This document shows, piece by piece, positions 45,081 through 55,755 of a stretch of DNA of 64,000 bases. The stretch's first letter is position 1. Every line of letters starts with the position of its first letter. Position numbers and translations under genes: made by a program. The notes beneath the pieces were generated by a model. The model was not told the DNA's origin. It was given only the letters and a program-made list of their open reading frames with translations, and searched no databases. Source of the DNA: Sabellastarte sp. h YS-2021 (lineage: Eukaryota; Annelida; Polychaeta; Sabellida; Sabellidae); contig OZ024930.1 of NCBI GenBank assembly GCA_964017235.1, positions 154,318,221 to 154,382,220 of the forward strand. The letters are read 5' to 3'.

Positions 45081-45885
45081 ATTCCTCATATACATTCTCA
45101 GTATCACTTGTTTAGTGATATGGCTTTATGAAAACAAAACAATTGCTCTCTATCGTATCTCTCACTTATTATTCTGAATCTTTAATGTTATGGCTATTAG
45201 GGTTAGGGCTTTGGGTTTAGAGATGAAAAATCTTAATTGAACAAACTCCTAGATAAAGTAAATCTCATTTGCATGCAAATCCTAATTTTCTTTACATCAT
45301 AAAGACCATTAAATCAGATAATGCACTAGATAAAAAGAATTTAATATCAAATCTGAATCTACTCTCCTTTGTTACTTTATTTCCTTTGTATTGTTTCCAG
45401 CCAATCTGTTACCCTCTCACCTGTTCCCTTTTATATTTCCCACATCTGCATCTTTGACAGAAGGCCCATTGTTCTATTATTAAAAATGTGTCACTTATTT
45501 TATCATAATTTTTACATAAATATTATAGCCCTCACAAAGACCTCCCCAACCCCCCTCAAACCCACCCTTTCGTATTTCTCACCTCTATCTCATTATGTGA
45601 CTGTCATTAGGAGCTCATACGTTAACTGACAAATACCTGTCTAGCACAAAGACTGCCTTAACTTTATTTTCCTATATTTAAACTTTCTCCTTTCACTCAC
45701 ATCTGTCTAATAACTCTTGTTTTATGTAACACGGGCTATTTATACTGGTAATGAAATGCTGAGCTTGCTTTTGTTTATAAAATTTTTTCTCTGACATAAG
45801 GATCCTGACACTCTTTTCAACACATTTACTAAAAATGCTGATAAGACTAAATCTTTTCTATAGTAATTATAAACTCCCCAGTCGT

Positions 45886-45893
45886 TATATAAA
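45886..45893 (+). promoter_or_regulatory. TATA box (TATATAAA)
   Basis: Lies about 100 bases upstream of the ATG at 45988 and resembles TATA boxes before other genes of this element. A second TATAAAA at 45967 is too close to that ATG unless a later Met is used. Confidence 0.5.
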
Positions 45894-45987
45894 CCCCTGG
45901 GAAATCTGTTTTTGTGAAATATTAAATGCTTATCACTCTTGCGGAATTCTGCAAAAATTATTTTGATATAAAAAAGAATTGTTAGAA

Positions 45988-46395
45988 ATGTCTCAATCAG
46001 GATTAACTCATAGGGATCTATTTCTACAGGTGGGAGATATGAACCTTCAGCACCCAGATTATTTTTTAGAGATGGCACTCAATACCTTTCATATTAAAAA
46101 TTGTACATGCCTAGGGGTGTCATTGTTTTATGTCTCATGCTTCATCTGGCATTATCCATCCTATACTCACAGGATTCTTCTTACAGCCTTTAGTGCCTAC
46201 AAGAACAAACTTATTAAATCCTATTTAGGATGGAGAAAGAGGATGAAAACATATTCGACTCAGGCTCAGCAAATGCGAAGAATTATGCTTAATAGAATGG
46301 TTTCAGGTCAGAGAATGCGTAGACAGGTTATGAGACAGATGGGTATGGAAATCAATGATTCAGACTCTGAAGACGAAGGCATTCACTCTGTCTAG
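45988..46395 (+). CDS. Polinton hypothetical protein, 135 aa
   Basis: The open frame continues upstream to 45979, but the first ATG is 45988. The protein has a hydrophobic segment around residues 38-58 (CLGVSLFYVSCFIWHY), then a strongly basic Arg/Met-rich stretch (residues 80-120) and an acidic end (NDSDSEDEG). I do not recognise it. The basic-plus-acidic tail could suit a nucleic-acid or virion-associated role, but that is speculation. It precedes the polymerase on the same strand by 127 bases, with a TATA box between them, so it is probably a separate transcript. Confidence 0.6.
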   Translation: MSQSGLTHRDLFLQVGDMNLQHPDYFLEMALNTFHIKNCTCLGVSLFYVSCFIWHYPSYTHRILLTAFSAYKNKLIKSYLGWRKRMKTYSTQAQQMRRIMLNRMVSGQRMRRQVMRQMGMEINDSDSEDEGIHSV

Positions 46396-46453
46396 AACTC
46401 ATTAATCATCTGAAATCTTCAACAAAATCAATAATAATTGCAAGACACTCCCC

Positions 46454-46461
46454 TATATAAA
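46454..46461 (+). promoter_or_regulatory. TATA box (TATATAAA) of DNA polymerase B
   Basis: 69 bases upstream of the polymerase ATG at 46523, within the 60-80 base spacing seen for several genes of this element. Confidence 0.65.
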
Positions 46462-46522
46462 CTGGAAAATCTTCAACATATTATAATATCTCCTTATTTT
46501 TCATATCTGAATACCCTGTACC

Positions 46523-49500
46523 ATGGAGTGTAGATGTTATTTATGTGGTTCTAACCTTCTGAATCAGAAAAATCTACTTCATCACCAGAAGTATTGTCAC
46601 CAAGTAACAGATAAGATACAAGAGAAATGCAGGATATGTGATCGACAATTCCATGATAACCAGGCCTTGTGTTTACATCTTCAAAAATGTGGAAAATATA
46701 TCTGTAGGAGCTGTGATCTTCCATTTCTTACAACAGAGGCCCTCAACTTTCATGTGGAGACATTTCATAAGAAATCTACAGCTGCTAAATCTTACAGATG
46801 TGGCATTTGTAAATGCAATTTTGAGGGTAGGAGGGCCCTGTACACGCATAGAATGAGACAACATGGAGGCAACAATGATGACCCTGTCCTACCAGCCTTT
46901 ATTGTAGATAATGATGACAAAAATTTACGTGAGATTTACGTTACAAACATAGATCACACACAGGCTAACCATCAAGAGACTGAACTAAAGAATATCTACA
47001 ATTTTCCAACCAATAATCTGCATGGGGGTTACAGGGAGATTCGATCCCAGGTGAGGGAAATCTATCAGAACCTACACAATGCCTTCAGGATTAATCTCGC
47101 CTTTGGAACCATTTTATTTAACAATGAAACAAGGGAATACAGATATTTTGTTCCACATTACAACAGTAAGATTCTTCAATATCCTTTTCGAATTTCGAAT
47201 ATGAATAGTATTCGTTTTTTGATGAATAAGTTAGCTGGAATCGATATAATTACACAAGCAAGATCAGATAGACCCTCTACTGCCTGGAGCCTCGCCTTCA
47301 TAACTAATGTGCAGTATGTAGTTTTTAAAACAGAGTTTCCATTGGGAAATGCTGAAGACCTGCCAGATTACATCAAACAGAATAGGAATCTGAAGACAAT
47401 GTATATAGACAAATGGACGGGCAAACCATATACAGACAATTTATGTTTCTTTAGATGTCTTCGACAACATTTTAATGGTAACAAAGATTTCCTCGAATAT
47501 TTTCGTGTATGGATGAATTTTAAAAAATCAGAAAAATTAGGAAATTCTACTGGACAATTTACTGGTGTGACTATGGATGAGATGATGGATCTAGAAAGAT
47601 GTTTTAATGTAAAAATTTTGATATATTCTCTGTCACCAGATGGAGTTGTCTGTAATCTGTATAAATCTGTAAATAATTATGATAGTAAGATGTATCTTAA
47701 TGTACATGAAAACCACCTTAGTTATATTGTAGATATAAATAAATTCGCCAAAAAATTTCAATGTGAGAAGTGTCTTAAGTTGTTCACAAGAGAGTGGAAC
47801 ATGCAAAGACACTACAAAGTATGCTATGATAGAACTATCTACCATTTTCCAGGTGGCTTCCATAAGTCACCCTTAACCATATTCGAAAAACTCGAATCTC
47901 TAGGAATACATACCTCTGAGCAATCTAGATATTATAAACTCTTTGCAGTGTGGGATATGGAGGCGATGCTTCAAAAAACAAACCACAGCACCACGAGTAA
48001 ATTGAACTGGATATCCAAACATGTTCCCATTAGTGTGAGTGTAGCTTCTAACATAACCAATTTTGAATCACCGAGGTGTTTTATCAATCCGGATCCGACA
48101 ATTTTGATTCAAAATATGATGGAATATCTCAGACTGATTAGTATAGCCGCTCGTAAACAAATCTCCTGCAAATATTTTCATGTTTTATATGAACTGGATG
48201 AGCTCATTCAGAAATATAAAGAGGATGGGGAGCAGGCGGATTCGGATTTCGAATCAGAGGACTGGGAAGAGGAACTCGAGTCGGACGAATCTGATTCAGA
48301 ATCCAATATTGTCTTTACTCCAAGTAAAAAGATTCTGTCACATTTCATATCCAATATTCAACAAGTTAAGAAAGAGTTTCTTACTTACATTACCCAACTA
48401 CCTGTTATTGGATTTAATTCAGGTAGATACGATCTGAATTTAATTAAGACTGATATTCTCAAGTATATAAGTTTAAATTACACAGAAAATGAAATCTTCA
48501 CCATCAAAAAAGAAAACAGCTATCTCACCATAGGTACTCCACATATGAAATTTTAGATATTTCTAATTATTTAGCAGCTGGATGTTCCTATGAGAAGTTT
48601 CTTAAAGCCTATGGTTGTGACATTCCAAAAGGTGTTTTTCCTTATGAATGGTTTGATTCTCTTGAAAAATTAGACTGCACCTGCTTACCGGAAATGAAAG
48701 ATTTCTATTCTAAAATGAAGATGTCTAACCCATTAGAATCTGAGTCTGAGTATGAAGAGCTTAGAAATCTTTGGAATAAGAATGGTATGAGGACTTTTAG
48801 GGATTATTTAATACATTACAATAATCTAGATACTGGACCCTTCTGTGAAGCCCTCACTACTTTCATAGATCTTTATGTATCGGAAGGGATAGATATTTTT
48901 AAAGATTACATCACCTTGCCTGGTGTAGCCAGAAAAATGATCTATACCTCCTCAGAGAGTAATTTTGCACTCTTCAATTCAGATAACGCAGACCTATACT
49001 ATACATTTAAACAAAATATTGTGGGAGGTCCTAGCATAACTTTTAGCAGATATCAAGAAAAAGGGGTAACAAAAATTAAAAATGTAGAAAATAACTTATG
49101 TGAGAGCGTGGTGGGTTATGACTGTAATGGCCTCTATTCCTATGCTATCAAGCAGCTAATGCCAAGCGGTGTGTATGTAAGAAGATTCCCTGAAAACCAT
49201 TTTAGACCAGAGGTTAGCGAAAGGTACATAGATTCATACGTTTGGTTAGATTATCTCAGCTGTAAAGAGGGAATAAAAATTCGACATAAATTAAATAATC
49301 AAAAAGAGGTGAGAATAGGGAACTTTAGGGTAGATGGTTTTTGTTATCAAAATAAAACAGTTTATGAATTTAACGGATGTTATTACCACGGTTGTAAATT
49401 TAACTGCTTTATAGTTAAAAATTTAAAAAACAAAACCTGGTCAGAAAGACTGAAAAAAGTGCAACAGAGGGATAAAGCTAGAAAGAACTACATAATTTCA

Positions 49501-51339
49501 CAGGGTTATAAATTTGTGGCTATTCAGCAATGTCAATTTATCTCCAAAATAAAACCCAAATGCCTCCGATTTTATGAACATTACCTCCCTTCTTACTACA
49601 GGAAAAATAAGGGGGATTTAACACACTCAAAGATCTTAACAGATGTTAAAAATGGAAGATTGTTTGGTGCATTAGAGGTAGATATCCAGGTGGAGGAGGG
49701 GCATGAAGATTTCTTTCAAGAATATCCCCCCTTTTTTGCTACTTGTGAGGTACCAATGGAGGTAATAGGTTCACATATGCTCTCCTATTGTAACGCCAAT
49801 GACATTCAATTTAAAAGTAAAAGACTTCTGATTAGTGGGCTTAAGGCTCGCAAAATTTTACTTGCCACCCCCCTTTTGCAGTGGTATCTGAAAAATAAAT
49901 GTCAAGTCTCAAAAATCTATCAGATAATCGAATTTCAACCCAAACCCTCATTCACTTCATTCATAGATAAGGTGACCCATCACAGGATTCAGGGTGAATT
50001 AGAGGCAGATAAAGCAATTATAGGGGACACCTTCAAATTGATAAGTAATTCCAGTTATGGTTCCTTTCTCATGAATAAAACTAAACATTCTAATGTGAGA
50101 TATCTAGTGGATAAGAATAAAGTCCGAAAAATAATAAACTCTTGCATTTTTAAAGATATGCAGGATATTAATGGAGTTTTTGAGGTAGAGACCTATAAGT
50201 CTAGAATTGTGATGGATAACCCTATACAAATTGGTTTTTTTATTTTATAATATGCGAAGTTAAGAATGTTGGAATTTTATTATGACTGCTTACTGAAATA
50301 CCTTAGACCCCAGTCATTTGAATTAACGGAAACTGACACCGATAGTCTGTATATGGCTATAAATCAATCTGATCTAGATCTTTGTGTTAGGGGAAGATAC
50401 CGACAGAAATATCATAAGGAAATTTTTGGGTCCTGTTCTGATGAGGTGAATGCACTCTGGTTTCCAAGACGCTGCTGCTCCCACCATATCACTATAGATA
50501 AGAAAATCCCAGGGATTTTTAAGAAAGAATTCTCTGGATTTCGAATGTTATCACTCTGTTCAAAATCCTATATCATAGAGGATCAGGATGGTAAACAGAA
50601 AATATCTTCTAAAGGTATTTCTAAAAAAAATTTAACTGATGCTATGGCTAAATTTTCTCACACTCTAAGCACTGGAGAGACAAGTTTCTCCACCAATTTA
50701 GGATTTAGAATGGGGGATGCTAATATGTTTACCTATTCACAAACTAAAATAGGATTCAATTATTTTTATTGTAAGAGAGAGGTGCAAGATGATGGGATCA
50801 CAACCAGACCTTTAAATATAACCCTCTCACCATGGGAAAGAGAATCCCTGGTTGTATCAGAGGTACAGGATCCCCTATCTAATCTGTACTATTCTCAGAT
50901 GAGAGTAGACGCCTTATCTTATCATTCAATTGAACAAATGTTTTATCACCTTTTAGCCAAACATTACAAAAATATTACACTTTGTCATAAGATTTTGCTG
51001 GAAACAGATCCCCTTAATGTATACAATCATCTTGACAAAACATTTATCTCAAAAAGTAGAAATGAAGAAATTAAGAAGGATATTATGCACCTATGTGTCT
51101 CTGAAAAATTTAGGCAGTGTCAACATTTTCGAGATCGACTAGTATCTGTTAATGATAAGGCTATTTATTATAAGCAGCCTAATTATAGTAGAGAGGATGA
51201 GGCCTATTGGGGTGTCAGTAACCCCACTAAACTTATTTCTGTGCTTCCCCCTAATTCTCTAGCCGGAAATAACATCATGGGTGAGCTAATTATGGATTGC
51301 TGTCGAAAATTTTCTACTGAAATCTCCATTCCCAATTAA
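46523..51339 (+). pseudogene. Protein-primed DNA polymerase B, interrupted at two sites
   Basis: Replication polymerase of the Polinton. Four C2H2-type zinc fingers occupy residues 1-120 (CRCYLCG, CRICDR, CRSCDL, CGICKC), with a fifth near 412-436. Residues about 305-400 (DNLCFFRCLRQH ... HLSYI) have a Cys/His arrangement reminiscent of an OTU-like protease fold (tentative). Exonuclease motifs are WDMEAM near 478 and FNSGRYD near 630. Polymerase motifs are YDCNGLYS (about 49120), NSSYGSF (about 50050) and TDTDSLY (about 50335), with a GCYYHGC nuclease-like insert near 49380. Breaks: a one-base shift in a T run at 48551-48554, giving TAG at 48554, and an in-frame TAA at 50248-50250. The last codons and stop lie in a copy of the element-wide motif. 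Confidence 0.92.
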
Positions 51340-51506
51340 AATTAACAGGAAATTTTGAACCAGAAGGTAAGCACCCCAACGCATTGCCTCTGAATTCCTG
51401 TCACTTTTTGCTGCGACAGTACAGACTGAGGAACTCTGTTGAAAATCTCCATTCCCAATTAAAAATAACAGGAAATTTCGAACCCGAAGGTAAGCACCCG
51501 AACGCA
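51314..51506 (+). repeat. Element-wide motif, copies A2 and A3 at the polymerase 3' end
   Basis: Two plus-orientation copies (51314-51384 and 51433-51506). The first contains the last codons and the TAA of the polymerase frame, within CCCAATTAAAATTAAC. Both carry GAAGGTAAGCACC, a strong splice-donor-like string. They separate the convergent polymerase and protease genes. Confidence 0.9.
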
Positions 51507-51663
51507 TTTGCTCTGAATACTTGTCAGCGTTTTATGATAGTACTGACTGAGGAACTCTGTTGAGCAGGACACAGATGATTCAAGTATGCAATTGTTTTTT
51601 TTGAAGAAATAACAAGAGAAAATATATTTTAATGTAATACCATTTATTTCTTATACTGAATCG

Positions 51664-52116
51664 TCACTTTACAAAGTTATTATTAAAAAATCTAATGATC
51701 ATCTCCTCGTTACTTTTTAGGTTTACTGAAAAATCTGATAAAATACTTTGCATGGTTCTTCCTCTGCTACTGTGATAGCTATAATACAAACAAAATAATC
51801 CACATGTATCTGTCTGATAATTTTGCACTCTCTTATTATTGTATTTGTATGATAATGCATTACTGAATAAATTATTAACTATGTCTCTCTTTGGTTGTTT
51901 TCCTGCTGAATCGAATTGTTCCACAACCTCATTATTCACCCGATGCAATACCACCCAATGGCTCCCCTTGTCAGTGGAGTAATCCAGATTAACAATAGCT
52001 AGGGAGGGAATGGGTAGTTTTTTAGGGATAAGGTCTAGGGAATATACGCCATAGAATTGTTCTCGAATTTTTTCATCCAACCTCATATACTTTGCAATTT
52101 TGTAGCTATCCATCAC
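51664..52116 (-). CDS. Adenain-like maturation cysteine protease, 150 aa
   Basis: Ulp1/adenain-type protease expected to process virion proteins. The triad is visible as His53 (GSHWVVLH), Asp69 (QFDSAGK) and Cys105 with oxyanion Gln101 (QTDTCGLFC). Length is normal for Polinton proteases. Its start overlaps the end of the capsid gene by four bases (ATGA), the last link of a compact minus-strand virion block. The frame is open and all catalytic residues are present, so it appears functional. Confidence 0.92.
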   Translation of the reverse strand: MMDSYKIAKYMRLDEKIREQFYGVYSLDLIPKKLPIPSLAIVNLDYSTDKGSHWVVLHRVNNEVVEQFDSAGKQPKRDIVNNLFSNALSYKYNNKRVQNYQTDTCGLFCLYYSYHSSRGRTMQSILSDFSVNLKSNEEMIIRFFNNNFVK

Positions 52117-53399
52117 CCAACATTTACCATTCTAGCTTGATCTATCTTTAATATTTCAGGGAATTTTGCGTAGACAATAATATTTATAGTTTCTGGAAGG
52201 GCAGTCCCAAATCTTAGACTTAATCTCACATGTCCACTTCCGGAAGTTGTCATCACCTGACCAGATAGGAAACTCTGTATGTCGAATTGGTACAATGCAT
52301 ATCCCTTGGGATAATCTGAAAGTTGAATAATCAAACCATTTTTCCAATCAGAATCGTTTGGTACCAGACTTAGATAAGAGGCTACATAATCTTTTTCATT
52401 GAAATTGGGTTTAAAGGGTCTATTTGGTACAGGCTGTCCATCCACACTCAATTCCATATAATTGAGATCCATATTTTGAAAGTTAAACGGATTTTTAGTG
52501 TAATCTCCAGAATAGGCAGCATTTGAAACTAAGCCAACCACAATCTTGCTGGGAACTTTACCATGGAAGATATTATCAGTCATAAATGTGTGAGATCCTT
52601 TAGCAATACTGAAGCTTTTAATATCACTTCTCCAGAAGGGATAGAGTGCAGGACTTGTTTTCAAAGACTCATTATGAGCGACTAACATATCTGGATTCAA
52701 AGAGATATAACAAACTTTTAAAATAGCCTCTGTGATTTTTAACCTCAACTTTTCTTTCCCATCTCTCATTAATCTGAACTCATTGAAGGATTGAAAAAAC
52801 TTCAAGGTAACCGCCACCCCATTTATTATAGCCCTGGGTTGATCTATTCCAAAGTCTGTATAAAGTAAACCCTCCACACTAGCCGTTCCTCCACTTCTAG
52901 TTGGTCTGCCTCTCTCTGTAAAGCCTGGATTACCCCCTGTGTAGGTGATAGCCTCCATGGCTCCTGGTTGATCTTTATGAAACAATGCTGCCTCACCCTC
53001 TGATTGAACCATGTTGTTGTTGGTTGATAGAAGAAAATCAATCATTGCCTTATACGGATAATTAGCACCCACATCTGAGGATACTACTTTTTGATTTAAT
53101 GCAATATCAACCTGTCTAAAAATTGAATGGAGGGTCAAGTTTATAGGCGCCACCTGGTGACTAGGGGTTGGAGGTTGACCAGCTGATGGTGGCTTATTAT
53201 GAATAGGAACCCCCTTCTCATCTGTAATGATGTATTTTACATGTAACCTGGTTTTAGCTAACCCTGGGATATTAAATTCTATTACACTGCTATCTGTGAT
53301 AGTGGCAATTGGATTGAACTCCACCCAATATTCTTTCTGAATCGTCTTATCTATGGGTGGTGGCTGGAAGATGGTTAAAGGTGTTTGAATTATATCCAT
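52113..53399 (-). CDS. Major capsid protein, double jelly-roll type, 428 aa
   Basis: Position between the basic protein and the protease, length, and beta-rich composition match the Polinton/adintovirus major capsid. The sequence has the look of the invertebrate proteins often labelled F54H12.2-like (start with YWVEFNPIA, then ALYPFWRSDIKSFSIAKG and YMELSVDGQPVPNRP). Gly/Pro-rich loops are common (NKPPSAGQPPTPSH; TYTGGNPGFTERG). The frame is open throughout. It overlaps the upstream basic gene by 10 bases and the downstream protease by 4. The jelly-roll call rests on family resemblance and synteny; a structure prediction would confirm two stacked jelly rolls. Confidence 0.87.
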   Translation of the reverse strand: MDIIQTPLTIFQPPPIDKTIQKEYWVEFNPIATITDSSVIEFNIPGLAKTRLHVKYIITDEKGVPIHNKPPSAGQPPTPSHQVAPINLTLHSIFRQVDIALNQKVVSSDVGANYPYKAMIDFLLSTNNNMVQSEGEAALFHKDQPGAMEAITYTGGNPGFTERGRPTRSGGTASVEGLLYTDFGIDQPRAIINGVAVTLKFFQSFNEFRLMRDGKEKLRLKITEAILKVCYISLNPDMLVAHNESLKTSPALYPFWRSDIKSFSIAKGSHTFMTDNIFHGKVPSKIVVGLVSNAAYSGDYTKNPFNFQNMDLNYMELSVDGQPVPNRPFKPNFNEKDYVASYLSLVPNDSDWKNGLIIQLSDYPKGYALYQFDIQSFLSGQVMTTSGSGHVRLSLRFGTALPETINIIVYAKFPEILKIDQARMVNVG

Positions 53400-53794
53400 A
53401 ATGAGTGAGAATTGAATTTTTTCTTCTTACTCTTTACTTGCACCCCCTTCTGGACAGATGATGATGATCTCCTAGTGCTGCTACCTTTCCTAGTTTTATT
53501 TTTATTCTTGGAAGAAATTTTTCTTGAGGATTTCTTTGTAATCTTACTCTTTCTAGTCTTCCCACCAGTTTGACCTTTGTGGGTTCCAACCATGCTATTT
53601 ATACCCTTTTTCAATTTTATCTCACTCTTGGCCTGCTCCACTGCTGCCTCTGTAGGTGTAACTAATGTAACCTCCACCGGTTTGTCATTAACCCTATCTG
53701 TTTCTGAATTTTTAGGATTTAATTCATAAAAATTTGGGTTATATGCGACTCTTCCCTCAATACATTTCTTGCAAAAGTTTAAATATTTATCCAT
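53390..53794 (-). CDS. Basic core-like protein, 134 aa
   Basis: The N-terminal third is ordinary and includes CKKCIEGRVAYNPNFYELNP. The last 60 residues are extremely Lys/Arg/Ser-rich (KITKKSSRKISSKNKNK and TRRSSSS), as in DNA-condensing virion core proteins. It lies between the penton-like and major capsid genes, overlapping them by 8 and 10 bases. A DNA-packaging role in the particle is inferred from charge and position, not from homology. Confidence 0.7.
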   Translation of the reverse strand: MDKYLNFCKKCIEGRVAYNPNFYELNPKNSETDRVNDKPVEVTLVTPTEAAVEQAKSEIKLKKGINSMVGTHKGQTGGKTRKSKITKKSSRKISSKNKNKTRKGSSTRRSSSSVQKGVQVKSKKKKFNSHSLWI

Positions 53795-54200
53795 TTTCTT
53801 TTTTAAGGTGTAATGTGAGCTGTATCTCCCCCTTTAATGCTAGAGCATTGTTAAAGGAGCTATCTTTTATATAGATTTTGATTCGACCTAAATTCGACTG
53901 CCTCACCCCCAAATAAAACCTGTCTGGAAATAATTGGCTTCTTTTATTGTTTGGCATTAGCATTCTTAAAATTGGTTCTAAGGAATCTCTAACAAAACTA
54001 TAATCACAGATATCTGAAAAAACCATGAGGGTCTCTGATATTTTTTCATTTAAAAAAATATCGCAGAGCGCCACTTTCCAATTTCCCCACAATTCCACTC
54101 TCTCAGGAAGTTCCACAGTGAAGTTATAACCCTTGTTACCAGGATGAAACCTTAAGGAATCCTTCGAACTTAAGAAAATGTAAAAGTCTCCCTCTGTCAT
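53787..54200 (-). CDS. Minor capsid (penton-like) protein, 137 aa
   Basis: It begins MTEGDFYIFLSSKDSLRFHP and continues FTVELPERVELWGNWKVALC, the typical opening of the single jelly-roll minor capsid protein (PX type) of Polintons and adintoviruses. It is the first gene of the four-gene virion block and follows a TATA box 60 bases upstream. It overlaps the basic gene by 8 bases. Open, without visible damage. Confidence 0.82.
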   Translation of the reverse strand: MTEGDFYIFLSSKDSLRFHPGNKGYNFTVELPERVELWGNWKVALCDIFLNEKISETLMVFSDICDYSFVRDSLEPILRMLMPNNKRSQLFPDRFYLGVRQSNLGRIKIYIKDSSFNNALALKGEIQLTLHLKKENG

Positions 54201-54257
54201 TCTCCCTCTTTTTCATTCAATTATGAAAGCTTTAATACAAATACAGGGCAGCATTGG

Positions 54258-54266
54258 CTATTTATA
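54258..54266 (-). promoter_or_regulatory. TATA box (TATAAATAG) of the virion gene block
   Basis: About 60 bases upstream of the penton ATG on the minus strand, overlapping the stop codon of the integrase. It is the only promoter-like site before four overlapping genes (penton, basic, capsid, protease). Overlaps of 4-10 bases would demand splicing, reinitiation or hidden promoters. Confidence 0.65.
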
Positions 54267-55505
54267 GTTCTTCCATAGCTGTCTCTGGTATCCAGGAATT
54301 AAATTTGCTTGGCCATCCTTTCCATTTTACCAGCATCTCTGATATCCCCTTTCTTTTCCTTTTTTTAAGAATTTTTTCTATTTTGTAGACCATATTTTCA
54401 TCCAAAAATGCTAGTTGTAATTCAGGTTCATAAAAATATGACGTTATGACCTCATTTTGATAATCTTTTAGTTGATACATTGGGATATCTTGGTTTAGTT
54501 TTCTATCAATGATTGTAAAAATCTCACCAGACCATTTTTCAGCATATTCTCGATCGAAACTGTTCTTTAGATAACTTATTTTAACCCTATCACCAACCTT
54601 ATACTTAAATTTCACCCTTTTAGGGTTAGGTCTGGTCTTCTTCATGCTTTTGTCTTTCTTAATACCCTTAGTTTTGAGGCCGTATTGATAAGACCATATA
54701 TCATACTGGTTTGAACTCTGAGCCTTTGTGGGGGTCATCTTAATAGATCTATGGCTGGCATTGTTGTAACTAGCCGTAAAGTTTTGTAAATTATCTACCC
54801 ATCTGAAGGATTCTCTAGCTGTTAAATATTTGAATATCTTGAGTTTAATTGTTTTTATTACTCTCTCTGCGTAATTAGCTTTAGTTTCATAATAAGTAAA
54901 TATCTGATCCACCTTTGAGATTCTCAAAAATTTGGTCACCTCTGAATTTTTATATTCACTACCTTGATCACTTCTTATTTTCTGTGGTTTCACCTCTGAT
55001 TCCTCAAAAATATTAGACATGACTTGCTTCATTTCCTTTCCTGTGAGAGTATACATTGGTCTGGTATAGAGATAATGAGTAAATATATCGATAAAAACCA
55101 CAAAATAGCCATAATTATCATTCGATTTTCTGTATTTCACCATATTAGCAGTATCTGTATCCCATTGATAATTTTTGGAGAAGGAAAGGACCTTGGGTCT
55201 CTTGAAATGTCTCCTGACAGGATGATGTGAAGTATAGGCCTCCTGTTTAGCTAGCCACTGTTTAATAGTTCTCCTTGAAATCTTGTATTGACCATTTTTT
55301 TCAAAAATTGGTACAATTTTTCAAACCCACTGAAGGAGGCGGGACTACTGGGGTTATAATATGCCTCTTTAAGCACTATCTCCAAATCAGGAGAGATTTT
55401 TATTCCAGAATTTAATCCATGCTGGTTTGCGCTCTCTGATAGACTCCCTGTCTCCTCCCCTCTGTTTTGTAGTCGATCGTCCTTGCTGTTTAACCCTTCC
55501 TCCAT
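54262..55505 (-). pseudogene. Retroviral-type integrase with C-terminal chromodomain, one frameshift
   Basis: Inserts the element into host DNA. The N-terminal part, including the family phrase EAYYNPSSPASFSGFEKLY, lies in the frame starting at 55505. The catalytic part lies in another frame ending at 54262. The change occurs at a seven-base A run (T run 55295-55301 on plus). Catalytic residues are visible: Asp in QWDTDTANM, Asp in RSDQGSEYKN and Glu in NYAERVIK. The end carries a chromodomain (VYKIEKILKKR ... MLVKWKGWPSKFNSWIPE), as in many Polinton and chromovirus integrases, which may steer insertion toward marked chromatin. Apart from the shift it looks fresh. Confidence 0.9.
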
Positions 55506-55755
55506 TGGAATTATTTGGGGTTTTTTGAGCGCCAGTCATTCGCTTATCTACACTACTCTCAGGCAATCCTGGTGGGGGTGACATATATAGGCTCTCATTG
55601 CTTCCAGTCTCAGCCTTGGACGATGTTACAGCATTATTCAATTGCTCAGATTCCTCATCAGCTGTATTGCTTTTATACGGGCCTTGTTTTTCAATTTCGA
55701 AATATTTTTTAAATTTCAAAAATTGTTCATGAGGTACCATTACAAATTTATTCAT
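55387..55755 (-). CDS. Small conserved Polinton gene upstream of integrase, 122 aa
   Basis: It starts MNKFVMVPHEQFLKFKKYF, a K-F-V-x-V-P opening often seen in small Polinton proteins next to the integrase. Then come a Ser/Glu-rich linker, PPPGLPESSVDKRMTG, and a basic Gln/Gly-rich end. It overlaps the integrase start by 119 bases in another frame, and its ATG overlaps the terminal TGA of the preceding reading frame as ATGA. Function unknown; a virion-precursor role would be a guess. Confidence 0.65.
   Translation of the reverse strand: MNKFVMVPHEQFLKFKKYFEIEKQGPYKSNTADEESEQLNNAVTSSKAETGSNESLYMSPPPGLPESSVDKRMTGAQKTPNNSNGGRVKQQGRSTTKQRGGDRESIRERKPAWIKFWNKNLS

Noticed and set aside
45740-46078. 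112-codon minus frame at the Polinton left side
   Set aside because: It overlaps the plus-strand gene at 45988 and a TATA box and has no recognisable features.
55295-55301. Programmed -1 frameshift at the A7 run in the integrase
   Set aside because: In the upstream frame the codons are TTG AAA AAA, so the site lacks the X-XXY-YYZ register. A simple indel or read error is more likely.
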